43,582 bases of DNA from the IMG/VR virus record IMGVR_UViG_3300020421_002096, positions 1 to 43,582 of that record; one strand, written 5' to 3'. Positions 8,890 through 15,131 of the stretch are shown piece by piece. Origin of the DNA: a virus. Numbering within the stretch: the stretch's first letter is position 1; each line of letters opens with the position of its first letter. The notes under the pieces are model-generated. The model had not been told where the DNA came from. It did no database searches and saw only the letters and a program-made list of their open reading frames with translations. Made by a program: the position numbers and the translations under genes.

Positions 8890-9160
8890 AGTAGGTGATG
8901 CCGACGTTGCTCATTGTAGTGGAATGACAAGAGCAGTAGGCTCTCCAAATGTATTTGCTAATAGCATTCCTGTTTCAAGACAGGGTGATGTTAACACAGG
9001 ACATAAACTTCCACCAGTACCATGTCCATCACACTCGGCACCAATAGCAGTAGGATCAACAACAGTATTCACCAATAACGTAGGAACGGGCAGGGTTGGA
9101 GACGCAATAGCAGGATGTACTTCGGTTGCGGCAGGCTCATCAAACGTTTTTGCAGGATAA
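8873..9160 (+). CDS. PAAR-repeat spike-tip protein (T4 gp5.4-like)
   Basis: PAAR proteins form a sharp metal-bound cone that caps the central tail spike and helps it pierce the host envelope. This 95-residue protein is essentially only the PAAR domain: repeated G-D turns (RVGDADVAHC, RQGDVNTGHKLPP, RVGDAIAGC), regular Gly/Ser-Pro/Ser-Asn-Val-Phe units (GSPNVFAN, GSTTVFTN, GSSNVFAG) and His/Cys residues suited to tip metal binding (H14, C15, H44, C51, H54). The start ATG overlaps the upstream gene and has GGGAGA upstream. It is the same length as T4 gp5.4. Confidence 0.88.
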   Translation: MPAVTRVGDADVAHCSGMTRAVGSPNVFANSIPVSRQGDVNTGHKLPPVPCPSHSAPIAVGSTTVFTNNVGTGRVGDAIAGCTSVAAGSSNVFAG

Positions 9161-9247
9161 TTTCGCCAAATAAGGTATCTAAAAGCCATATTTACTTACT
9201 AATAACACAAAATACAATAATTAATTAAGAATATAGGAGATAATATT

Positions 9248-9427
9248 ATGTCAACAATTCATGAACAGATCGTAGCTGAGTACGAAAACTATATGAAAGA
9301 GTCAGAATCTTTCGAATCAAAAAACGTAAAAGCGGCGGCGGCAAGAGCAAGAAAAGCCTTAGGTAATATGGGTAAACTTGCAAAGTCAAGAAGAGCAGAA
9401 ATCCAAGAAAAGAAAAACTCTTTATAA
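9248..9427 (+). CDS. Histone H1-like (Hc1-type) small basic protein
   Basis: This 59-residue protein starts at an ATG preceded by AGGAGA at 9235. After an acidic helix (EQIVAEYENYMKESESFE) comes KAAAARARKALGNMGKLAKS, matching the lysine/alanine-rich helical repeat of Hc1-family histone H1-like proteins, and a basic C-terminus. It probably binds DNA or RNA without sequence specificity. It is transcribed alone between the PAAR and cold-shock genes. The family call is a motif reading. Confidence 0.65.
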   Translation: MSTIHEQIVAEYENYMKESESFESKNVKAAAARARKALGNMGKLAKSRRAEIQEKKNSL

Positions 9428-9499
9428 TTTCTAGAAATACATTTATAGCATGACTAACCTCATGCTATATTTGTATGTACATAATTATATTATACAAAT

Positions 9500-9507
9500 C
9501 ATAAATA
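9500..9507 (+). promoter_or_regulatory. Late-type promoter upstream of cold-shock gene
   Basis: CATAAATA followed by CTC, 58 bases before the cold-shock ATG, in an otherwise AT-rich gap (9428-9564) with no other gene. Matches the late box used elsewhere in the window. Confidence 0.5.
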
Positions 9508-9564
9508 CTCTAGTACAAATTGTTAACTTTAGTAACATAATCACGAAGGATAATAAAGAAAAAT

Positions 9565-9792
9565 ATGAGTGAGAGAATCGTTGGCAAACTGAAATGGTTT
9601 GACGCAAAAAAAGGTTACGGGTTTATAACTCCCGATGATGGTGGACAAGATGTGTTCGTTCACATTAGTGCCTTTGAGTCAGCACAGATATCAAACATTT
9701 CTAATAAGATGCTACTAGAATTTGAGCTTGTTGATAATAGGGGCAGAATGATTGCCGGTAACCTGTTACGTCCTGATAACTTCAACAGATAA
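9565..9792 (+). CDS. Cold-shock-domain protein (CspA-like)
   Basis: Csp proteins bind single-stranded RNA and melt structures that block translation. The 75-residue protein has the full five-strand OB fold: GKLKWFDAKKGYGFI includes RNP1 (residues 16-21) and DVFVHISAF includes RNP2 (about 30-35). Length equals bacterial CspA, so it is probably an intact nucleic-acid chaperone. It adds to the translation-related set in this phage (bS21, tmRNA, tRNAs). It ends back-to-back with a minus-strand gene, the two stop codons being adjacent. Confidence 0.92.
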   Translation: MSERIVGKLKWFDAKKGYGFITPDDGGQDVFVHISAFESAQISNISNKMLLEFELVDNRGRMIAGNLLRPDNFNR

Positions 9793-9990
9793 TTAAATTG
9801 ATTTAAATGCTTTAGGCGTTCCGTCTGAAGATAGAATCATTTCACCTGTATCAGCATAAGCCCCACACATTCTACCATTGGATCCAGGTCCATAATATCT
9901 AACAGGTTTTACTTCTATATCTTCCCCATCTCTATTGTGCGTTCTTTTGTGTTGCACAGAGATAGGCCCTCGTTGCTTTATCCCAGCCAT
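9793..9990 (-). CDS. Small basic phage protein, unknown
   Basis: A 65-residue basic protein beginning MAGIKQRGP with an AGGA ribosome site eight bases before its ATG. It is downstream of, and separated by one base from, the next minus-strand gene, so the two form a short operon. The segment RYYGPGSNGRMCGAYADTGE is Gly/Tyr-rich and looks like a compact beta fold. No family recognised. Confidence 0.55.
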   Translation of the reverse strand: MAGIKQRGPISVQHKRTHNRDGEDIEVKPVRYYGPGSNGRMCGAYADTGEMILSSDGTPKAFKSI

Positions 9991-9991
9991 T

Positions 9992-10195
9992 TTAGTTTCC
10001 TATCTTTTTACTTCTACCTAGTGGTAGTCGTTGTGTCATTTCGTATGTTCCGCCTTTTTTGGCTTCCCATTCTACTCTGACAGTTTTGCTTTTAGTCCCG
10101 CCTTGAAAGGATTTTATAGCCTTCTTTAGACTTGTTGACTCTTTGGTTTCTACGTTCTCACCGTCGTAGAAAGTAAACGTTCTCATTTTTGGCAT
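9992..10195 (-). CDS. Small basic phage protein, unknown
   Basis: A 67-residue protein (MPKMRTFTFYDGE...). I chose the ATG at 10195 because AAAGGAAAA lies just upstream; a longer start at 10231 lacks a ribosome site and would run into the tmRNA promoter. It is Lys-rich with alternating hydrophobics in TKSKTVRVEWEAKKGGTYEM, suggesting a beta-rich nucleic-acid-binding or structural protein. First gene of a two-gene minus-strand operon beside the tmRNA. Confidence 0.55.
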   Translation of the reverse strand: MPKMRTFTFYDGENVETKESTSLKKAIKSFQGGTKSKTVRVEWEAKKGGTYEMTQRLPLGRSKKIGN

Positions 10196-10205
10196 AGTTT
10201 TTCCT

Positions 10206-10234
10206 TTGACATTAGTTATCTCTTTTATCATAAT
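10206..10234 (+). promoter_or_regulatory. Sigma70-type promoter for the tmRNA
   Basis: TTGACA (10206-10211), 17-base spacer, CATAAT (10229-10234). Transcription should begin near 10241, just before the tmRNA acceptor piece. A late-type box (GCTAAATA, 10249-10256) follows and could add late expression. Confidence 0.6.
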
Positions 10235-10240
10235 AGTAGC

Positions 10241-10563
10241 AGTTTACGGCTAAATATTACTGCAATTGATGACAGCAACGTATGTCACAAGAGCAAGACC
10301 CGGGTGCAATTCCCGGCCACTCCACCAATTCAATATACCCCCGACGGGGTGGAATTAGGATCGATTGGCTTGTTAAGGTTGAACGAGATTGTCCGGATGT
10401 AAGCACGGTTATCGCGAACAAACGTTATAGATGCAAACGATAATGCACTAGCCAACGTTACTTTTGTAGATTTTTCTGCACCAGTAACTGCGGTGAATGA
10501 GGATTTTGCCCTAGCGGCATAATCGCTCGGGGTTGGCAACTTACCTAGCAACAGAAAAGTTGC
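10241..10563 (+). ncRNA. ssrA: Circularly permuted (two-piece) tmRNA
   Basis: tmRNA rescues stalled ribosomes and adds a degradation tag. Here the 3' part comes first: a T-arm (stem 10300-10304/10312-10316, loop 10305-10311), acceptor strand CCACTCC (10317-10323), A and CCA (10324-10327). After an 18-base spacer the 5' part begins GGGGTGG (10346-10352) then AATTAGGATCGA, the usual tmRNA start. The two strands form a 7-bp acceptor stem with G3-U70, the alanine identity pair. The tag frame follows TATAGAT at 10433. After its stop, GTTG/CAAC (10532-10535/10549-10552) and GCAACTT/AAGTTGC (10536-10542/10557-10563) cross to form an H-type pseudoknot. The T-loop has G at position 55 instead of U. 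The outer ends are estimates. Permuted genes are known from Alphaproteobacteria and cyanobacteria. Confidence 0.9.
10433..10522 (+). other. tmRNA tag-peptide reading frame
   Basis: From the GCA resume codon the frame reads 29 residues, beginning ANDNALAN and ending NEDFALAA, then TAA. AND at the start and ALAA at the end match known tags (E. coli ANDENYALAA), and ALAA is the ClpX/ClpA recognition end. At 29 residues it is much longer than most tags. The preceding TATAGAT fits the element that sets the resume codon. Confidence 0.88.
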
Positions 10564-10607
10564 GTCTATTACTACATAGACAATACCTATTAGACTTTTT
10601 CTTTTTT
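10564..10607 (+). terminator. Possible terminator after tmRNA
   Basis: GTCTA (10564) can pair with TAGAC (10591-10595), directly followed by TTTTTCTTTTTT. A competing hairpin GTCTAT/ATAGAC (10564-10569/10576-10581) also exists. The stem is short, so confidence is moderate. Confidence 0.45.
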
Positions 10608-10619
10608 ACGTGTTATAAT
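10591..10619 (+). promoter_or_regulatory. Sigma70-type promoter for the Rieske-like gene
   Basis: TAGACT (10591-10596), 17 bases, TATAAT (10614-10619) with an extended TG. The -35 element overlaps the 3' arm of the inverted repeat that follows the tmRNA. Confidence 0.6.
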
Positions 10620-10646
10620 ACTTTAAATATAATGAAGGAGACTGTC

Positions 10647-11735
10647 ATGCCACCACGCAATCATAAGAGCTGGAAAGCCCAACCAAAAGTAGAATACATC
10701 AGTAGCGAGTGTTACAACAATCAAAGCATATTTGAACAAGAACAAAAACAAATCTTTAGCAAGGTTTGGATACCTATGTGTCATACTAGTGAAATGTATA
10801 ACATAGGTGACTTTAGAACAACACAGATAGCAGGAGTAAATGTTATTGCATACAACACAGGCGATGGTGTTACAGCATTTTTAAATAACAATCCTAATAT
10901 TAATCAACCTAGCGGAACATTAAGTTGTCCGTATGAAGGAACACAGTTACATTGTGAAGTAAAGCACGGAGGCATGGTATGGGTAACACTTGATCCTAAT
11001 CCTACGCAAAGTGTTGAACAATGGACAGCAGGTGCATTTGATTGTATAGCAGATGCTATTGACACAGAAGAATTAGAAGTATTTCATTATCACAAAGCAA
11101 TCATAGATACAAACTACAAACTATGGCACGATACCAATAGTGAATTCTATCATGACTTCATGCACTACTTTAATCGTGTAAGTGGATTTAATGATGAATA
11201 CTTTGCAAGGAAGAACATTCCTTTTGATAATGGTCATGTGAACGTAAGTTCGTTTACAGTAAACTACGAGGAGTACGAAGGCTTTGAAGATAGAGGAGAA
11301 CTGTCCTTTCCTAATCTACCGCCCAACCAATGGTATATGGTAGACTTGTTTCCAGGCTTTAACTTTAACCTACGTGGTAGTGCATACCGCAGTGATGCAG
11401 TTACTCCATTAGGACCTAACAAAGTTCTTATTGAGTTTAGAGGATATGGACTACGCAAGGACACACCTGAAGAAAGACTTACACGTATCAATCATCACAA
11501 TAGTATATGGGGACCTTTTGGTCGTAACTTGCATGAAGACCTTATAGGTGTAGCTGGACAAGGTACAACCATGCGTGAAGGTACTGAAGCAAGAAACATA
11601 CTACATGGTAGACACGAAAATGGTACTATCCATGATGAAGTAGGTATGCGTCATTACTATAGTGAATGGGGTAAGTTCTTGGAAGTTGATCCTGCCAATC
11701 CATTACAAATGTCATTGGGTTACCCTCGTTGGTAG
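10647..11735 (+). CDS. Rieske-dioxygenase-like alpha subunit lacking a Rieske cluster
   Basis: The 362-residue protein starts at the ATG after AAGGAG (10635-10640). Residues 20-120 follow the Rieske domain of ring-hydroxylating oxygenases (FSKVWIPMCHTSEMYNIGDF, then AFLN, then CPYEG, then VWVTLDP). However, the CxH pair is replaced by N82 and N84, and CPYHG has become C94-PYE97-G, so three of four 2Fe-2S ligands are gone. The catalytic domain keeps its mononuclear iron motif NSEFYHDFMH (E166, H169, H173) and a later HEDLIGVAGQG supplying the Asp ligand region. Without the cluster, electrons cannot arrive by the normal route, so it may be a repurposed iron oxygenase or binding protein. Substrate unknown. 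Confidence 0.75.
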   Translation: MPPRNHKSWKAQPKVEYISSECYNNQSIFEQEQKQIFSKVWIPMCHTSEMYNIGDFRTTQIAGVNVIAYNTGDGVTAFLNNNPNINQPSGTLSCPYEGTQLHCEVKHGGMVWVTLDPNPTQSVEQWTAGAFDCIADAIDTEELEVFHYHKAIIDTNYKLWHDTNSEFYHDFMHYFNRVSGFNDEYFARKNIPFDNGHVNVSSFTVNYEEYEGFEDRGELSFPNLPPNQWYMVDLFPGFNFNLRGSAYRSDAVTPLGPNKVLIEFRGYGLRKDTPEERLTRINHHNSIWGPFGRNLHEDLIGVAGQGTTMREGTEARNILHGRHENGTIHDEVGMRHYYSEWGKFLEVDPANPLQMSLGYPRW

Positions 11736-11742
11736 TATATGG

Positions 11743-11771
11743 TTGACATAACCAAATATATCTGTTATACT
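11743..11771 (+). promoter_or_regulatory. Sigma70-type promoter before the tRNA pair
   Basis: TTGACA, 17 bases, TATACT with an extended TG (TGT). The -35 is embedded in an inverted repeat TGGTT-N5-AACCA (11740-11754), a possible operator. It drives a small ORF and probably tRNA-Ala and tRNA-Asp. Confidence 0.75.
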
Positions 11772-11810
11772 CTATGTAGATATAATTATAATTGTTAAAG
11801 GATAAAGAAA

Positions 11811-11915
11811 ATGACTACATACCTTGCTTATCTAGGAGCGGCAGTATTACTTAATACTATCCATGTAGCAGTAACAGGTCATCAATTTATGATCTGCGTT
11901 TCCGGTTGTAATTAA
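11811..11915 (+). CDS. Very small membrane peptide (34 residues)
   Basis: An ATG 40 bases after a strong promoter, with AAAGGA upstream, opens a 34-codon frame that is mostly hydrophobic (YLAYLGAAVLLNTIHVAV) and ends in a Cys-containing tail. It would span the membrane once. It ends three bases before tRNA-Ala. The promoter and ribosome site support it; function unknown. Confidence 0.5.
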   Translation: MTTYLAYLGAAVLLNTIHVAVTGHQFMICVSGCN

Positions 11916-11918
11916 CAC

Positions 11919-11994
11919 GGGGCATTAGCTCAGTTGGGAGAGCGCCTGATTTGCATTCAGGAGGTCGTGGGTTCGACTCCCTCATGCTCCACCA
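11919..11994 (+). tRNA. tRNA-Ala(TGC)
   Basis: Full cloverleaf with GGGGCAT/ATGCTCC acceptor stem including the G3-U70 alanine identity pair, anticodon loop TTTGCAT (anticodon TGC), discriminator A and encoded CCA. The T-stem has one T-T mismatch (GTGGG/CCCTC). Reads GCA codons. Confidence 0.95.
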
Positions 11995-12001
11995 CTCTTA
12001 C

Positions 12002-12078
12002 GGGGGTGTAGCTCAGTTGGTTAGAGCGTCCGCCTGTCACGCGGAAGGCCGAGGGTTCGAGTCCCTTCACTCCCGCCA
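12002..12078 (+). tRNA. tRNA-Asp(GTC)
   Basis: Cloverleaf with GGGGGTG/CACTCCC acceptor stem, anticodon loop CTGTCAC (anticodon GTC), T-loop TTCGAGT, discriminator G as expected for Asp, and encoded CCA. Seven bases after tRNA-Ala, so probably one transcript. Confidence 0.95.
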
Positions 12079-12109
12079 TAAGTTAAACTTATACCCTGGC
12101 ATAACACTC

Positions 12110-12129
12110 AGTTATTTTGGTAAATAACT
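12110..12129 (+). other. Perfect 8-bp hairpin with TGGT loop
   Basis: AGTTATTT-TGGT-AAATAACT lies between tRNA-Asp and the next gene without a T-run. It could be an RNA-processing or stabilising element. A hairpin with the same loop occurs at 13682-13699. Confidence 0.5.
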
Positions 12130-12171
12130 ACATACTTAATATGTGTAACTTACACAATAGGAGTAGTTATT

Positions 12172-12318
12172 ATGGCAAAGCTATACGGGACAACATCGAT
12201 ACACGTTTCTACACCAAAGAAAACATCACAGTCATCTAAAAAGAGATCTTGCAAACTTGCTTCTATGAACAAAAGTAAAAAACGTTCACTTAAATTCTAC
12301 AGGGGGCAAGGAAAGTAA
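12172..12318 (+). CDS. Small very basic protein
   Basis: A 48-residue Lys/Ser/Arg-rich protein (with SSKKRSCKLASMNKSKKRS) from an ATG with AGGAG eight bases upstream. Its stop overlaps the ATG of the thermonuclease gene (TAATG). Charge and size suggest nucleic-acid binding. No homologue recognised. Confidence 0.6.
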   Translation: MAKLYGTTSIHVSTPKKTSQSSKKRSCKLASMNKSKKRSLKFYRGQGK

Positions 12319-12749
12319 TGTACGAATATAAATGCAAAATCTTAAGAGTAGTAGATGGAGATACAGTAGATATCGATATAGATCTAGGCTTTGGTATATG
12401 GATGGCCAAAGAACGAGTTAGAATGATGGGCATTGATACACCAGAGTCTAGAACAAGAGATAAAGTTGAAAAGAAATTTGGACTCGCATCAAAGGCCAGA
12501 CTCAAAGAGATGTTACCAACAGGATCAATACAACATCTTAAAACACAGATTGATAGAAGCGGAGAAGACAAAAGAGGTAAGTTCGGAAGAGTTCTTGGAG
12601 ACTTTTTAATTGACGGCAAGCCTGCAACTGCTATATTAATTGAAGAAGGATATGCCGTTGCTTATCACGGCCAGAATAAAGACGAAGTTGAGAAAGCTCA
12701 CTTATATAATAGGGAACGACTACTTAAAGAAGGAAAGGTCACCCTATAA
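12318..12749 (+). CDS. Thermonuclease (staphylococcal nuclease-like)
   Basis: Ca2+-dependent phosphodiesterase of the SNase OB fold. In 143 residues the active-site pieces are clear: VVDGDTVDIDI (metal-binding Asp), then R35, D40 and E43 in VRMMGIDTPES, and a second arginine (R91) in GKFGRVLG. These match R35, D40, E43 and R87 of staphylococcal nuclease. There is no signal peptide, so it acts in the cell. Degradation of host DNA for nucleotide recycling, feeding the RNR in this window, is a reasonable inference. Confidence 0.92.
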   Translation: MYEYKCKILRVVDGDTVDIDIDLGFGIWMAKERVRMMGIDTPESRTRDKVEKKFGLASKARLKEMLPTGSIQHLKTQIDRSGEDKRGKFGRVLGDFLIDGKPATAILIEEGYAVAYHGQNKDEVEKAHLYNRERLLKEGKVTL

Positions 12750-13006
12750 TGTTAAAAATACTTGTTGTTGTTTTGATGGCAGGTATGACACCTACGGGCT
12801 CACAAGATTTATATATCTTTACAGATCCAAAATTTGAAACTATTCAAGAATGTCAGAAATGGAGTCAAGGTAACGTACCAGCCATTGTTTTCAACGTTCA
12901 AAGAGAATATGGAAACAGACCAATAAAAGAAATTTATTGTATGCGAGAAGAAATGCTCGAAAAATATCTGGTTAATCCAGACCCACCAAATACCAAAAGT
13001 ATATAA
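12749..13006 (+). CDS. Small exported protein, unknown
   Basis: An 85-residue protein starting in overlap with the thermonuclease stop. The first 18 residues (MLKILVVVLMAGMTPTGS) form a short signal sequence; the mature part has two cysteines (in IQECQKW and IYCMREE) that could form a disulphide in the periplasm. No family recognised. An envelope role during infection or lysis is only a guess. Confidence 0.6.
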   Translation: MLKILVVVLMAGMTPTGSQDLYIFTDPKFETIQECQKWSQGNVPAIVFNVQREYGNRPIKEIYCMREEMLEKYLVNPDPPNTKSI

Positions 13007-13015
13007 CCAAAACAC

Positions 13016-13044
13016 TTGACACAATACTAATATTATGTTACATT
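13016..13044 (+). promoter_or_regulatory. Sigma70-type promoter (weak -10, extended TG)
   Basis: TTGACA, 17 bases, TACATT, preceded by TGT. The start would fall about at the ATG at 13051, giving a leaderless message. Confidence 0.45.
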
Positions 13045-13050
13045 TAATAC

Positions 13051-13206
13051 ATGAACTTGATATTAGTATTAGTGTCTTTTTTCATCGGATTAATCGGACT
13101 AGGTTATTCCATGCACCTACCTTACGATAGTGAGCTAGGCGAAAACATTCTTACCATATCAGCAGTTCTTGTAGCAGGCCCTATAATAATTTTTTGGCGA
13201 GGATAA
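13051..13206 (+). CDS. Small two-helix membrane protein
   Basis: A 51-residue protein with two hydrophobic helices (LILVLVSFFIGLIGLGYS and ILTISAVLVAGPIIIFW) joined by a short acidic loop. The ATG coincides with the expected transcription start; no ribosome site is visible. Function unknown; holin-like architecture is possible but not supported by context. Confidence 0.5.
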   Translation: MNLILVLVSFFIGLIGLGYSMHLPYDSELGENILTISAVLVAGPIIIFWRG

Positions 13207-13210
13207 CGAT

Positions 13211-13681
13211 ATGACTATGCACTTACAAAGAGGACTCACAACTCTTAACACTTCAACAAAGAAACCAAAACGTAAGATAACCAAAGCTAAACTAGAACGT
13301 TGGACAGTTGACTTACGGAAGTATAACAAGCAGATGAAGAGTCTTGGTATGCACAGCCATATGATGACCATGGACCAATATATTGATTATGTACACGGAC
13401 AGTTCGTTCCTGCTCAATCCAAAAAAGTATCTATGGTAACGACACCATGGCACCAATCGGGCAACAACTTTGAAAGAACAACCAAACACATTCCTTCACA
13501 TACTAGTTCGGCTAGTTTCGCCCCAGCACTCAAAAAAGAATCTATGCAGTACACAGGAGAACGTAGATTGGTTGGTATTGCAACAATGCACAAATCAAAT
13601 ATGGTTCCAATCTTTGCAGATGATGAAGATAAAACGGGCAAAAAGGCCGCTACCGAAATTGCAACCATGCGTAGAAACTAG
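13211..13681 (+). CDS. Basic phage protein of unknown function
   Basis: A 156-residue protein with a strongly basic N-terminal third (STKKPKRKITKAKLERW), a helical stretch with a run of Met and His (MHSHMMTMDQYIDYVHGQF) and a disordered C-terminal half with conserved-looking GERRLVGIATMHKSNMVPIF. Located five bases after the small membrane gene. Similar proteins occur in marine T4-like phages as far as I recall, without known function. Confidence 0.6.
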   Translation: MTMHLQRGLTTLNTSTKKPKRKITKAKLERWTVDLRKYNKQMKSLGMHSHMMTMDQYIDYVHGQFVPAQSKKVSMVTTPWHQSGNNFERTTKHIPSHTSSASFAPALKKESMQYTGERRLVGIATMHKSNMVPIFADDEDKTGKKAATEIATMRRN

Positions 13682-13699
13682 GTTTTTTTGGTAAAAAAC
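13682..13699 (+). other. Hairpin with TGGT loop before lipoprotein promoter
   Basis: GTTTTTT-TGGT-AAAAAAC, a 7-bp stem, directly after a stop codon and four bases before the next -35 element. It may end transcription of the upstream unit, although the T-run is within the stem. Confidence 0.45.
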
Positions 13700-13702
13700 T
13701 TC

Positions 13703-13731
13703 TTGACTCTTTTGACATTCGGTGTTATAGT
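13703..13731 (+). promoter_or_regulatory. Sigma70-type promoter of the lipoprotein operon
   Basis: TTGACT, 17 bases, TATAGT with an extended TG (TGT). A second TTGACA at 13712 is also present. The start lies about 30 bases before the first lipoprotein ATG. Confidence 0.7.
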
Positions 13732-13766
13732 ATATACATAATGAAGATAAACTTACGGAGGCTTTA

Positions 13767-14324
13767 ATGAAAGGCACAATTAAAAATCTGACTTTAGTCG
13801 CTACAATGGCGGTACTTATGTCAGCTTGTTCTACTATGACCACAGTGGTCGAGAAGCAACAAGACGTGGTACCTAATTGGTACATGAAATGTAAAGATAC
13901 TGGAACAGAAGGTTGGTTCTGGTGGAGCACAGACTACTACTATGCTTGTGGTAGCGGAGTAAGTGGCTTTAAAGAAGCGGCTTATGACAAAGCAATTCAA
14001 ATAGCAAAAGTAAAAATCGCTGATAGAATCAACGGTGCAGTAAACAAAAGAACTACAATTGAGTACAATGATGCTGGTTCTGAGGACAGTCTAAACTCGA
14101 CTCAACAGTCACAGGTATTGATTGTTAACAAGATTACTGACACAGTGGTAAGACACTATTCTTCGACTGAAGGTTACTTGTATAAAAGAAATGGCAAGTA
14201 CTTCCATTTTGTTATGTTGAAACTTGATAAGGAAATTGTTGATCAACTTGTAGCAGAATCTCTTGCTAAGACTGTAAAAGTTGACACTAAAAGTATCAAC
14301 AAATCCGCTAGTCAACTTAACTAG
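13767..14324 (+). CDS. Lipoprotein, LPP20-like
   Basis: A 185-residue protein with GGAGG seven bases before its ATG. The N-terminus is a lipoprotein signal ending in the lipobox LMSAC (Cys21). The mature part, with PNWYMKCK, ACGSGVSGFKEAAYDKAIQIAKVKIADRI and an EYND region, matches the layout of LPP20-type lipoproteins (a W/Y-rich entry followed by a helix of alternating Ala/Ile). First of three lipoprotein genes in a row. Phage lipoproteins often alter the host envelope or block superinfection; here the role is inferred only. Confidence 0.75.
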   Translation: MKGTIKNLTLVATMAVLMSACSTMTTVVEKQQDVVPNWYMKCKDTGTEGWFWWSTDYYYACGSGVSGFKEAAYDKAIQIAKVKIADRINGAVNKRTTIEYNDAGSEDSLNSTQQSQVLIVNKITDTVVRHYSSTEGYLYKRNGKYFHFVMLKLDKEIVDQLVAESLAKTVKVDTKSINKSASQLN

Positions 14325-14333
14325 GAGAAGAAT

Positions 14334-14675
14334 ATGAAACATCTTCTATACATTATAGGTCTCATGATTTTATGTACGGCCTGTAGTGCAACTAATAAGT
14401 TGACCTTAGAGGAAAGCGGACATCAATATTGTGAAACTGATAAGACCATTATCGACAAGAATGGTTCTACAGATAGCACACAAATAACCAAGTGTAGCGA
14501 TGACCCGGTAAAGAAACTATTACCACCTAAGATGGGTATGGGGACACAATGCCAAGAACATTGGTACACTATTCTAATTAACGGTAAGCAGGTCCAACGT
14601 AAAGGATATGCTTGTCTTTTCAAAGGTAAGGATTATGAGAGTAGTAAATGGTATATTGTTACTAGCCCTTTTTAG
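14334..14675 (+). CDS. Lipoprotein, unknown
   Basis: A 113-residue protein with TAGGAGAAG before its ATG. Signal peptide MKHLLYIIGLMILCTAC ends in lipobox LCTAC (Cys17). The mature part has five further cysteines (in QYCETD, TKCSDD, TQCQEHW and YACLFKG), probably disulphide-bonded in the periplasm. Ends inside the start of the next lipoprotein gene. Confidence 0.7.
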   Translation: MKHLLYIIGLMILCTACSATNKLTLEESGHQYCETDKTIIDKNGSTDSTQITKCSDDPVKKLLPPKMGMGTQCQEHWYTILINGKQVQRKGYACLFKGKDYESSKWYIVTSPF

Positions 14676-15078
14676 TATATTAGGTGCTTGTAGCTCAACA
14701 ACTGGTGTGCAAACTTACAACACCACAGACACAACTACATCAAGTGTACAATCAACTTACCAACCATCAAACGGTTATGTAGGAGTTGTAGTCAATCTAA
14801 CTAAATGGCATTGGTATAGACTACCTGCAGAAGATAGGCTTAAACAAGAACAGGCTGTTTACTTTGCATTAGACAATGTAGAGAATGGAGATGGTACTAG
14901 TTGGTACAACAATAACACAGGTTCTAATGGTGAAGTTATTATTGTTAGCACTTATCCAATGGGAAGTGGTTATTGTAGAGTAATGTTATCCAAGTTAAAT
15001 TACAAGGGTAAATTAAGACACTTTAAGGAAACGGCTTGTCGTGAAACAGGCCACGAAGGATGGAGATTTTTAAGGTAA
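14635..15078 (+). CDS. Lipoprotein with 17-kDa surface-antigen-like domain
   Basis: Starting at the ATG at 14635, which overlaps the previous gene by 41 bases, the 147-residue protein has signal MRVVNGILLLALFSILGAC with lipobox LGAC. The C-terminal part (VYFALDNVENGDGTSWYNN, then GYCRVMLSKLNYKGK, then ETACRETGHEGWRF) follows the pattern of alphaproteobacterial 17-kDa surface antigens, which end in a W-x-N, YCRE, TACR-x-W series. A longer upstream start would disturb the signal peptide. Possible capture of a host outer-membrane lipoprotein domain. Confidence 0.65.
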   Translation: MRVVNGILLLALFSILGACSSTTGVQTYNTTDTTTSSVQSTYQPSNGYVGVVVNLTKWHWYRLPAEDRLKQEQAVYFALDNVENGDGTSWYNNNTGSNGEVIIVSTYPMGSGYCRVMLSKLNYKGKLRHFKETACRETGHEGWRFLR

Positions 15079-15094
15079 AATACTTAAAAATTAA

Positions 15095-15102
15095 GATAAA
15101 TA
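15095..15102 (+). promoter_or_regulatory. Late-type promoter upstream of membrane/coiled-coil gene
   Basis: GATAAATA, 7 of 8 matches to the late consensus; the expected start near 15108 leaves a leader carrying GAGGGAG before the ATG at 15132. Confidence 0.5.
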
Positions 15103-15131
15103 TGTTATACAAAGAATACAGAGGGAGCAGT

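Noticed and set aside
10291-10327. A lone broken tRNA (T-arm and CCA only)
   Set aside because: The missing acceptor strand is found downstream at 10346-10352 and fits a permuted tmRNA better than a decayed tRNA.
10330-10551. 73-residue minus-strand frame
   Set aside because: It lies wholly within the tmRNA coding piece and is explained by that RNA; no ribosome site or promoter on the minus strand.
10533-10646. Upstream extension of the Rieske-like gene to 10533
   Set aside because: The extension crosses the tmRNA 3' pseudoknot, a terminator-like repeat and the promoter; the ATG at 10647 has AAGGAG and the promoter just upstream.
12640-12837. 65-residue frame across the thermonuclease end
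   Set aside because: Overlaps two well-supported genes in another frame and shows no protein-like pattern.
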